Below, in pieces: positions 42,713 to 49,074 of a DNA stretch of 51,035 nt (its first letter is position 1; each line of letters opens with the position of its first letter). This DNA is from an uncultured Granulicella sp. (GTDB taxonomy: Bacteria > Acidobacteriota > Terriglobia > Terriglobales > Acidobacteriaceae). The stretch is taken from contig CALMVK010000030.1 of the NCBI GenBank assembly GCA_937873145.1, positions 1-51,035 of the forward strand, written 5' to 3'. The notes below the pieces were generated by a model that was not told the DNA's origin, made no database searches, and was given only the letters and a program-made list of their open reading frames with translations. A program made the translations under genes and the position numbers.

Positions 42713-44614
42713 ATGAGTCATTTTCTCGAATCCATCAACTCGCCAGCGGATGTCAAACGGTTGACAATTCCGCAGCTTACCGAGCTTGCGGCAGAGATCC
42801 GCCTGCGATTGATTCAAAGCGTAGCCAAGACCGGTGGACACATCGGGCCGAACCTCGGCGTGGTTGAGTTGACCATTGCCATGCACTATGTCTTCGATAC
42901 ACCAAGCGACAGCTTTGTCTTCGACGTGAGCCACCAGGCGTACGTGCATAAGCTGCTGACCGGACGCGAGCGCCAGTTCCACACCATTCGTCAGCCGGAT
43001 GGCTTGAATGGCTTTATGCTGCGGACGGAAAGCGAACATGACAGCTACGGCGCGGGCCACGCCGGCACTGCCCTAAGCGCGGCCTTGGGCATGGCCGTGG
43101 CGCGCGATCTCTCAGGCGGCAAGGAACACATCGTGGCATTGGCCGGCGATGCTGCGTTCACCAACGGCATCTCGTTTGAAGCACTCAATAACGTTGCTGC
43201 GCAGACCAAGCGGCTGATCATTGTGCTGAACGATAACGAGTGGTCGATCGATAAAAACGTCGGTGCGATCGCGGAATACTTTCATAAAATTGCGACCAAC
43301 GCGACCTACGTCAACCTTCACGATAAAGCGGTTGGACTGGTTGAGAAGTTCGGTGGCAAGGCGGCTCTGCATGTAGCGCGCAGAGCCGAAGAGGCTGCCA
43401 AGGGCCTGGTCGGGCGCGGCATGATCTTTGAAGAGTTTGGCCTCAGCTACTTCGGGCCGATCGACGGGCATAACCTGCCGCTGCTTATCGAGACCTTCAA
43501 GTTTCTGAAGGCGCAAAACAAGCCGGTGGTGCTGCACGCCATTACGCAGAAGGGCCGCGGTTTTCAGCCGGCGCTGGAAGGTCAAAAGAAGTTCCATGGC
43601 CTCGGTCCCTATCATCCGGAGACCGGCGAGACCAAGCCGAACGCGCAGAAGACCTACTCGGAGATCTTTGCCGAGACACTGGTCAAGCTTGCGGATGGCA
43701 ATGACAAAGTCGTCGCGATCACTGCCGCCATGCCCAACGGCACCGCGCTCGATCTGTTTCGTCCGCACCATCCCACGCGCTACTTCGATGTCGGCATTGC
43801 CGAGGAGCACGCCGTCATCTTCGCCGCGGGCATGGCGACCAAAGGCTATAAGCCGTTTTGCGCCATCTACTCAACCTTTCTGCAGCGCGCCTACGATCAG
43901 ATTGTGCACGATGTCTGCCTGCAAAACCTGCCCGTGGTCTTCTGCATGGATCGCGGCGGCCTCTCCGGCGACGATGGCCCAACGCATCACGGCCTGTTCG
44001 ACATCAGCTATCTGCGCAACGTGCCGAACCTGGTGCACATGGTGCCGCGCGATGAAGATCACCTGGCAGACATGCTGTATACGGCCATGCTGCATCCTGG
44101 GCCCTGCGCTATCCGTTATCCGCGTGGCACCGGCCCGGCGACACCCGTCAAGCCGCAGCCGCAAGCGCTTGAAATTGGCCGTGCGGAGGTTCTGCGTGAA
44201 GGCTTCGACGTGGCCATCTTCGCGCTTGGCGCCATGCTTGAAGAGGGCGAGCGTTTGGCGGAGATGCTGGAGGCGCAGGGCTTGAGTGCCGCCTTGATCG
44301 ATCCGCAGTTCGCCAAGCCGATCGATGCGGAGTGCGTGAGCCGCTATGCCCGACGTTGCGGCATCCTGTTTACGCTTGAAGATCATGTGCTGGCAGGAGG
44401 CTTCGGCTCGGCGCTGCTCGAGTGCCTCAGCGACCTCGACTTGCCAACGCCGGTTGTGCGGATCGGCTGGCCAGACGCCTTCATCGAGCATGGACGTGTA
44501 GACGCTCTGCGTCTTCGTTACGGACTGACGGCGGAAGCGGCGTTGGCCAAGGCTGAAGCTCATCTTCGTGTTTTGCAGCAGGAACACCAGCACCGCAGCA
44601 TGGCAGCCCGGTAA
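42713..44614 (+). CDS. dxs: 1-deoxy-D-xylulose-5-phosphate synthase, divergent type
   Basis: The product has 633 residues. It condenses pyruvate with glyceraldehyde-3-phosphate, the first step of the MEP isoprenoid pathway, and supplies ThDP precursors. The N-terminal KTGGHIGPNLGVVELTIAMH and FDVSHQAYVHKLLTGR match the family. The ThDP motif reads ALAGDAAFTNGISFEALN...NDNEWSIDKNVGA, whereas common Dxs has GDGA and NDNEMSI. The metal-binding Asp is retained. The transketolase-like middle is clear: FDVGIAEEHAVIFAAGMA, IYSTFLQRAYDQIVHDVCLQ and SGDDGPTHHGLFDISYLRNV. The C-terminal domain is complete (VLAGGFGSALLE). The function is likely intact; this branch resembles a minority subfamily and could be a second copy. 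Confidence 0.9.
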   Translation: MSHFLESINSPADVKRLTIPQLTELAAEIRLRLIQSVAKTGGHIGPNLGVVELTIAMHYVFDTPSDSFVFDVSHQAYVHKLLTGRERQFHTIRQPDGLNGFMLRTESEHDSYGAGHAGTALSAALGMAVARDLSGGKEHIVALAGDAAFTNGISFEALNNVAAQTKRLIIVLNDNEWSIDKNVGAIAEYFHKIATNATYVNLHDKAVGLVEKFGGKAALHVARRAEEAAKGLVGRGMIFEEFGLSYFGPIDGHNLPLLIETFKFLKAQNKPVVLHAITQKGRGFQPALEGQKKFHGLGPYHPETGETKPNAQKTYSEIFAETLVKLADGNDKVVAITAAMPNGTALDLFRPHHPTRYFDVGIAEEHAVIFAAGMATKGYKPFCAIYSTFLQRAYDQIVHDVCLQNLPVVFCMDRGGLSGDDGPTHHGLFDISYLRNVPNLVHMVPRDEDHLADMLYTAMLHPGPCAIRYPRGTGPATPVKPQPQALEIGRAEVLREGFDVAIFALGAMLEEGERLAEMLEAQGLSAALIDPQFAKPIDAECVSRYARRCGILFTLEDHVLAGGFGSALLECLSDLDLPTPVVRIGWPDAFIEHGRVDALRLRYGLTAEAALAKAEAHLRVLQQEHQHRSMAAR

Positions 44615-44630
44615 GTTACACCGACCCGCT

Positions 44631-44647
44631 CAACGCCGTCTGCGTTG
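44631..44647. terminator. Weak hairpin between convergent dxs and SRPBCC genes
   Basis: CAACGC-CGTCT-GCGTTG forms a perfect 6-bp stem, extended by ACCC/GGGT across a 3-base bulge, in the 35-base gap between two convergent stops. No U-run is obvious, so termination is only suggested by position. Confidence 0.4.
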
Positions 44648-44649
44648 GG

Positions 44650-45219
44650 TTAGATTGCAACGCCGATGCGCGGCAGCATCTTTGGAATCAACTCCGCGGT
44701 GCGTCTCTGCCGATACTTGAAGATGCTGCGCATCTGCCGTTTCACCACAAGTCGATCGGCAATCTCACCGAGCATGCCCATGCGCATCTCGTACTGCACC
44801 TCGTCGTGGACCACGGTGCCGGCGGTTGCTACTCCATTGTCGGTGGCACGGGTTTCAGCCTGGACACGATGACAGTGATGCCAAAAGGCAAACGGCCCAC
44901 GTAGCTGTGTGTCGCAAAAGTGGTCGTTCCACTGGAACTGATCGATCTCTGCGTCCCATCGAATACGGATCGGGGAGAGTGGAAACGGGCGGAAGCTCAG
45001 CGTCATTCGCGTTCCTTCTCCGGCAGCGATCCCAAACAGGCGGACAGCGGGACTGGACCCGATCGGCCGAGGCGGCGGAGCGACAAACGTCGCCTCCTCA
45101 ATCCGGGCCTTCTGCCAACTCGGCATTAGACGCGGCAGATTTTCGGGACTGGAGAAGAAGGCGAACACCACATCCACGGGATAGGGAAGCCATTGCTCTG
45201 CGGTAAATCTGTGGCGCAT
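44650..45219 (-). CDS. SRPBCC (START/cyclase-like) ligand-binding protein
   Basis: The product has 189 residues. Typical opening: FTAEQWLPYPVDVVFAFFSS followed by PENLPRLMPSWQKARI, the strand-helix pattern of the SRPBCC helix-grip fold. Later strands are RMTLSFRPFPLSPIRIRWDA, FQWNDHFCDTQLRGPFAFW and AGTVVHDEVQYEMRMGMLGE. These resemble the cell-division-inhibitor-like or polyketide-cyclase subgroup. Such proteins bind hydrophobic ligands; the ligand is unknown. The ATG at 45219 fits the family start. Upstream codons in frame extend into an unlikely leader. Confidence 0.8.
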   Translation of the reverse strand: MRHRFTAEQWLPYPVDVVFAFFSSPENLPRLMPSWQKARIEEATFVAPPPRPIGSSPAVRLFGIAAGEGTRMTLSFRPFPLSPIRIRWDAEIDQFQWNDHFCDTQLRGPFAFWHHCHRVQAETRATDNGVATAGTVVHDEVQYEMRMGMLGEIADRLVVKRQMRSIFKYRQRRTAELIPKMLPRIGVAI

Positions 45220-45416
45220 ACAATTCCTCGGATCGCCGTAATACAAGTCATGCCATTCTAAGGCGTGTAAAGAAGCACTGAGACGTGACGATACGCTTCC
45301 AGCATCTGGAAGGTAGAGAACGATTGGCTTAGAAACTCGGGAGCAATCCACTTTGCTTGTGGAAGAGACGGTTGCAGCATTCCTTACTCTGGATGCCTAA
45401 TCAAACCTGCAAAGAC

Positions 45417-45449
45417 GAAGGGACGACCCTGGTTTGGGTCATCCCCTTC
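45417..45449 (-). terminator. Candidate terminator of the fasciclin gene
   Basis: GAAGGG...GACCC (45417-45429) pairs with GGGTC...CCCTTC (45436-45449) around a 6-base loop and a small internal loop. It begins 13 bases past the stop of the minus-strand fasciclin gene. The following minus-strand bases (GTCTTTGC) form only a weak T-run. The rest of the 242-base gap holds no gene I can support. Confidence 0.45.
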
Positions 45450-45461
45450 TTGAACCCAAGC

Positions 45462-46025
45462 CTAGTTCGGCATTAGAACAGTATCGATCACATGGATGAT
45501 TCCGTTCGACTGATACACGTCTGCGGTAACGATATTGGCCGTTCCGCCCTTCGCGTCTGTGATCAGAATGGTGCCTGGAGTCGGCATCGTGAAGGTAAGC
45601 TGCTCGCCCTGGACCGTCTTCAGCGTTGCGGTTCCATGGCCCTTCTTGATATCGGAAGCCAGCTTTTTTGAATCGATCTTGCCGGGAACGACGTGGTAGG
45701 TCAGGATCTTGACCAAGGTGTCTTTATTCTCCGGCTTGACCAGCGTGTCCACCGTGCCTGCAGGCAGCTTATCGAAGGCATCGTTGGTTGGGGCGAAGAC
45801 CGTAAACGGTCCCTTGGAGCTGAGCGTATCCACCAAACCCGCAGCCTTGACCGCGCTCACCAGAGTTGTATTGATCGGCGAATTCATCGCATTCTCAACG
45901 ATGTTTTTGGTGGGATACATGGCCGCACCACCTACCGTCGGGTCCGTCTGAGCGGAACCGGTCAACGAGGTAAGGGCAAGCACGGCGGCGGCAGTCGAAG
46001 CGAACAAGATCTTACGTAGATTCAT
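45462..46025 (-). CDS. Secreted fasciclin (FAS1) domain protein
   Basis: The product has 187 residues. The signal peptide is MNLRKILFASTAAAVLALTS, cut after GSA. One FAS1 domain spans ~45-187 and contains the H1 and H2 motifs: FTVFAPTNDAFDKLPAGTVD, VKILTYHVVPGKI and GIIHVIDTVLMPN, with the conserved Tyr-His. FAS1 domains mediate adhesion or matrix binding; bacterial single-domain forms are secreted and poorly understood. An AAAGGA site lies ten bases before the ATG at 46025. The gene is divergent from the DUF2127 gene. Confidence 0.92.
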   Translation of the reverse strand: MNLRKILFASTAAAVLALTSLTGSAQTDPTVGGAAMYPTKNIVENAMNSPINTTLVSAVKAAGLVDTLSSKGPFTVFAPTNDAFDKLPAGTVDTLVKPENKDTLVKILTYHVVPGKIDSKKLASDIKKGHGTATLKTVQGEQLTFTMPTPGTILITDAKGGTANIVTADVYQSNGIIHVIDTVLMPN

Positions 46026-46199
46026 TAGAAAATCGTCCTTTTGGTCCATCTGAATTCAACTCACCCAATCTGGGCGCTTCGTGGATACGTCGAGAGGCCA
46101 AGAGTGGATTGCCGCGAGGTCCAGGCGGCTCTCTGCAAAGCCGCCGTCCTTTGTTTTGACATTGACTCCACGTGCGTGTCAACTGAAGTCCAACGGCTC

Positions 46200-46730
46200 A
46201 TGAGCGAACCCGTCCTTCAGGATCATCCCAAAAGAATCGGGGCAGAAACCGTCCATGACCGGGGCCTGCTGATGATCGGCCTCTTCAAGCTCAGCAAGAG
46301 CCTATTCTTCTTCTGTATCGGGATCGGCGCCTTGCATCTTCTCCATCGGGACCTGGGAGACGAGGCCCTGCGTCTGGCCACGGCTCTGCGCTTCGATCCC
46401 GAAGGCCGCTTCGTTGGATTGATCATGGAGAAGGTGAATGCGATCGATGCACGCAACCTGCGTGAGATCGGGTTTGCCACCTTCGCCTACTCGGCGCTCG
46501 CACTTACGGAAGGCATCGGGCTCATGCGCGAGAAGGTCTGGGCGGAGTACCTGACGCTCACGCTTACCGTGCTCTTCCTGCCCTGGGAGCTCTACGAGAG
46601 CGTACGGCACTTCACCGTGTTGCACGTCAGTCTGCTGACGATCAATCTTCTCGTTCTGGCGTATCTGCTTTGGCTGCTGGACCGCAAGAAGAAGGCCGGC
46701 CTGCAGGCGTCTCCTGTGGCTGAGCGTTAG
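46200..46730 (+). CDS. DUF2127 membrane protein
   Basis: The product has 176 residues with about four helices. RGLLMIGLFKLSKSLFFFCI opens the hydrophobic part. A loop with LHRDLGDEALRLATALRFDP follows, then IGFATFAYSALALTEGIGLM with REKVWAEYLTLTLTVLFLPW, ELYE and a last helix NLLVLAYLLWLLDRKKKAG. The EGxGLxxxKxWAEY(L/F)T block with E-(I/L)-YE is the DUF2127 hallmark. Function is unknown. The ATG at 46200 is the first start giving a sensible protein; an upstream frame extends to 46041 with no family similarity. Confidence 0.85.
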   Translation: MSEPVLQDHPKRIGAETVHDRGLLMIGLFKLSKSLFFFCIGIGALHLLHRDLGDEALRLATALRFDPEGRFVGLIMEKVNAIDARNLREIGFATFAYSALALTEGIGLMREKVWAEYLTLTLTVLFLPWELYESVRHFTVLHVSLLTINLLVLAYLLWLLDRKKKAGLQASPVAER

Positions 46731-46864
46731 AGCCAAGGAGCCAGGACGCCAGACTCGCCATTTTCGCTTTTCCTTCGCTAACAGAGCCTTGCACCTCCGG
46801 CAAGAGGGGATCACGGCTCGGCATCCTCTCCGTCAACACCTTCTATGGGGTCTCAAGACGAATT

Positions 46865-46885
46865 CCCACCTATAGGTGGGTTTTT
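46865..46885 (+). terminator. Short Rho-independent terminator before mraZ
   Basis: CCCACC-TATA-GGTGGG is a perfect 6-bp stem with a 4-base loop followed directly by TTTTT. It is oriented to stop transcripts coming from the DUF2127 side before the dcw cluster begins. The stem is short but GC-rich. Confidence 0.6.
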
Positions 46886-46959
46886 CCACACGTCTCCCAC
46901 GAAAGATGTACGTCCGCAGCAAGTTTTACCTTTACACCCGGCATCTGCCACGAGACGAT

Positions 46960-46999
46960 GTGGACGGAAGTGGTTGAAAGTGGACCAAAAGGGAGGTGT
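46960..46999 (+). promoter_or_regulatory. MraZ operator candidate: four 10-base direct repeats
   Basis: GTGGACGGAA, GTGGTTGAAA, GTGGACCAAA and AGGGAGGTGT follow one another without gaps. MraZ is known to bind its own promoter at direct TGGG-like (E. coli) or AAAGTGG-like (Mycoplasma) repeats spaced at one helical turn. The motif, the 10-base period and the position 80-119 bases before mraZ all fit autoregulation. Confidence 0.7.
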
Positions 47000-47078
47000 A
47001 CTGCTCCACTTACCCTACTTTAGACGCTGATGCACCTTCCATGGAGCACCTGAATTTGGTTGCACGGTAAAAAATCTT

Positions 47079-47513
47079 ATGTTTCGCGGAAGTCACTCAA
47101 CTCGGATGGACGAAAAGGGCCGGCTGAAGCTCTCGACCGAGTACAAGGCAGTTGTCGACCGCGAGTTTGGCAACGAGTTTTACATCACCAGCACGGACGG
47201 CAAGCGGGCTCAGCTCTACCCGTTGAAGGAATGGATCAAGAAGGAAGAGCAGTTGAACAAGATTCCAGCTTCGAATCCGATCCGGCAGCGGTTTCTGGAT
47301 GTCACCAGCCGTTTCGGACAGACGGTAGAGATGGACGCGCAAGGCCGGTTGCTTTTGCCGCAGATTCTGCGGGAAGAGGCGAAGATGACCGGTGAGGTCA
47401 CGATTGTGGCGAAGACGACGATTCTCGAGGTGGTCAACACCAGCGAGTTCCGTGAAGAAGCAAGGCCGATGACGAAGGAAGAGATGGCGGCAGCGGCAGA
47501 GTTGGGACTTTAG
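47079..47513 (+). CDS. mraZ: Transcriptional regulator MraZ
   Basis: The product has 144 residues with two SpoVT/AbrB-like half-domains: MFRGSHSTRMDEKGRLKLST near the N-terminus and FGQTVEMDAQGRLLLPQILR near residue 90, each with the conserved Asp-x-x-Gly-Arg. MraZ forms ring oligomers, binds repeats upstream of itself and represses the division and cell-wall cluster. The gene heads the cluster, with an operator-like repeat block upstream and rsmH 49 bases downstream. The ATG has no clear ribosome site, which is unusual for the cluster. Confidence 0.95.
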   Translation: MFRGSHSTRMDEKGRLKLSTEYKAVVDREFGNEFYITSTDGKRAQLYPLKEWIKKEEQLNKIPASNPIRQRFLDVTSRFGQTVEMDAQGRLLLPQILREEAKMTGEVTIVAKTTILEVVNTSEFREEARPMTKEEMAAAAELGL

Positions 47514-47527
47514 GGTTACGAGTTTCA

Positions 47528-47541
47528 GGCCCTCAGGGGCC
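47528..47541. other. Small hairpin between mraZ and rsmH
   Basis: GGCCC-TCAG-GGGCC is a 5-bp perfect stem with a tetraloop. It sits between the mraZ stop and the rsmH ribosome site. It may tune expression of the downstream genes or be a remnant of an intergenic repeat; neither can be shown from this copy. Confidence 0.3.
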
Positions 47542-47562
47542 AGAGCATGAGGCGGAGGAGCA

Positions 47563-48501
47563 ATGCAGGAACCGCGACATGTTCCCGTTCTTTTAGAAGA
47601 AGCAATGAATTTTCTCAAGGTGCGTCCGGGCGGCGTGTATGCCGACGCAACGCTGGGGCTTGGAGGGCATTCAGAGGCCATCCTGCGGCGGCTGGGCGGG
47701 GCAGGGAAGCTGATCTGCTTCGACCGCGACCCGCAGGCGATGGCGCAGGCACAGCAGCGGTTGGAGGCAGTCCGAGCAGAGCTGGGGGCGGAGATGCCGG
47801 AGGTGGTTTACCAGGCGGATGCTTTTTCCTCCGCGGGCAAGCTACTGGAGCCGGCCTCGCTGGATGGGCTGCTTGCCGACTTTGGCGTCAGCAGCCTGCA
47901 GCTGGATGAGGCGCACCGAGGATTTAGTTTTCGGACCGATGGACCGCTCGATATGCGCATGGACACGCGCAGCGGAATCACGGCCGAGCAAGTGGTAAAT
48001 CAGGAGGACGAGAACCAACTCGCCGACCTGATTTACGAATTCGGAGAGGAAAGGAGGTCGCGGAGAATCGCCAGAGCCATTGTGCGGGCCCGGCCGATAG
48101 CCACAACAGCGGAGTTAGCTCGAGTGATATCGGCCGCGGCCCCATCAATGAAAGGCGACAAGATTCATCCCGCTACCAGGACCTTTCAGGCGATCCGGAT
48201 TCGAGTGAATGATGAGTTGGGCGAGATAGGATCGCTGCTGGAAAGCGCGGGATCTTTGCTCAAGGTGGGAGGCAGGCTGGTGATGATCAGCTTCCACTCG
48301 CTGGAAGACCGGCTGGTGAAGGATGCGTTCAAGGCGGCCAGGGAAGCCAGACAGTTTGAGGTTCTGACCAAGAAGCCGGTGATCGCCGAGGAGCAGGAGA
48401 TGCTTCGCAATCCGCGATCGCGCAGTGCGAAGTTGAGGGCAGCGGAGAAGCTTGCTCCCACGGTGAAGGTCAAAGAGTTCGGTAGACGTTTTGGGAGATG
48501 A
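47563..48501 (+). CDS. rsmH: 16S rRNA (cytosine-1402-N4)-methyltransferase
   Basis: The product has 312 residues, an SAM-dependent enzyme that methylates C1402 in the ribosomal P site. The blocks are HVPVLLEEAMNFLKVRPGGV, YADATLGLGGHSEAILRRLG (SAM loop), ICFDRDPQAMAQAQQRLEAV, DGLLADFGVSSLQLDEAHRG and FSFRTDGPLDMRMD. RTFQAIRIRVNDEL and MISFHSLEDRLVK complete it. All are intact. A GCGGAGGAG ribosome site precedes the ATG. Its stop is four bases before the ftsL-like start, so the two are tightly coupled. Its usual dcw-cluster position supports the call. Confidence 0.97.
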   Translation: MQEPRHVPVLLEEAMNFLKVRPGGVYADATLGLGGHSEAILRRLGGAGKLICFDRDPQAMAQAQQRLEAVRAELGAEMPEVVYQADAFSSAGKLLEPASLDGLLADFGVSSLQLDEAHRGFSFRTDGPLDMRMDTRSGITAEQVVNQEDENQLADLIYEFGEERRSRRIARAIVRARPIATTAELARVISAAAPSMKGDKIHPATRTFQAIRIRVNDELGEIGSLLESAGSLLKVGGRLVMISFHSLEDRLVKDAFKAAREARQFEVLTKKPVIAEEQEMLRNPRSRSAKLRAAEKLAPTVKVKEFGRRFGR

Positions 48502-48505
48502 AGCA

Positions 48506-49003
48506 ATGGCAGCAATGACAATGAACGTGATGACCGGAACGCGCAGCCGCTCTGAAGTGGTGGCGGATCGCAACCGCGAGCTCTTCGAGGCGCAGCGCCG
48601 CACCCGTCGCGGGCCGACGCCGGAGGTCTTCTTCACCAAGCACATCGATAACAGCCGTATTGTGAAGGCGGACGACCCGGAGCGCAAGCGCGAGATGCGC
48701 ATGTTCTCGGCGGCGATGAGCGTGTTGTTTCTGCTCGGCATGATCTATGTGTGGCAGCACTTCTCGGCGATCGAGGTGGGCTACAAGATTGAGGCGCAGA
48801 AGCGCCAGGTGGAGGAGCTGCATGAGCAGAATCGGCAGCTGCGGTTGAGTGAAGCGCAGTTGACCGAGCCGGGTCGCATCGATCGTATGGCGCACCAGCT
48901 TGGCCTCGATACTCCGGAGCCGGGGCAGGTGATTCGCAACGATGCTGTGACGGGCGGGCCGGTGGTAGCGGAGATGGCAGCACCGAACGCGCCCGGCAAT
49001 TAG
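48506..49003 (+). CDS. ftsL: FtsL-like division protein
   Basis: The product has 165 residues, a bitopic membrane protein. A cytosolic N-terminus of about 70 residues is rich in Arg. One helix follows (AAMSVLFLLGMIYVWQHFSA), then a short coiled coil (KIEAQKRQVEELHEQNRQLR) and TEPGRIDRMAHQLGL, the 'RIE.xAR.xLGL' style end of FtsL. FtsL forms a trimer with FtsB and FtsQ at the septum. Sequence identity in this family is low, so position between rsmH and ftsI is the main support. GGGAG lies eight bases before the ATG at 48506. Confidence 0.85.
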   Translation: MAAMTMNVMTGTRSRSEVVADRNRELFEAQRRTRRGPTPEVFFTKHIDNSRIVKADDPERKREMRMFSAAMSVLFLLGMIYVWQHFSAIEVGYKIEAQKRQVEELHEQNRQLRLSEAQLTEPGRIDRMAHQLGLDTPEPGQVIRNDAVTGGPVVAEMAAPNAPGN

Positions 49004-49035
49004 CCAGGCGAGGTTAGCGAGAATCGAGAACAAGC

Positions 49036-49058
49036 GCAGACCCCTGCGGGATGACAAC
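49036..49058 (+). repeat. Short interspersed repeat, copy 2
   Basis: GCAGACCCCTGCGGGATGAC then AAC matches copy 1 at 329-351 at 19 of 23 positions. It lies in the ftsL-ftsI gap. Its ATG (49051) opens in frame with ftsI, so it may mislead start prediction. Confidence 0.5.
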
Positions 49059-49074
49059 CAAAAAAGAGAGAACG

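Larger units (their letters stand above)
46731..47078. other. 348-base region ahead of the dcw cluster
   Basis: The region contains a short hairpin terminator (46865-46885) and four 10-base repeats resembling an MraZ operator (46960-46999), both listed separately. The mraZ start has no strong ribosome site. I see no gene in it: small frames lack ribosome sites and family motifs. The dcw promoter should be between the repeats and mraZ; CTACTTTAG near 47019 is a possible but weak -10. Confidence 0.6.

Noticed and set aside
46041..46199. Longer N-terminus for the DUF2127 protein
   Set aside because: The extra 53 residues have no similarity to the family and would extend to the divergent fasciclin start region.
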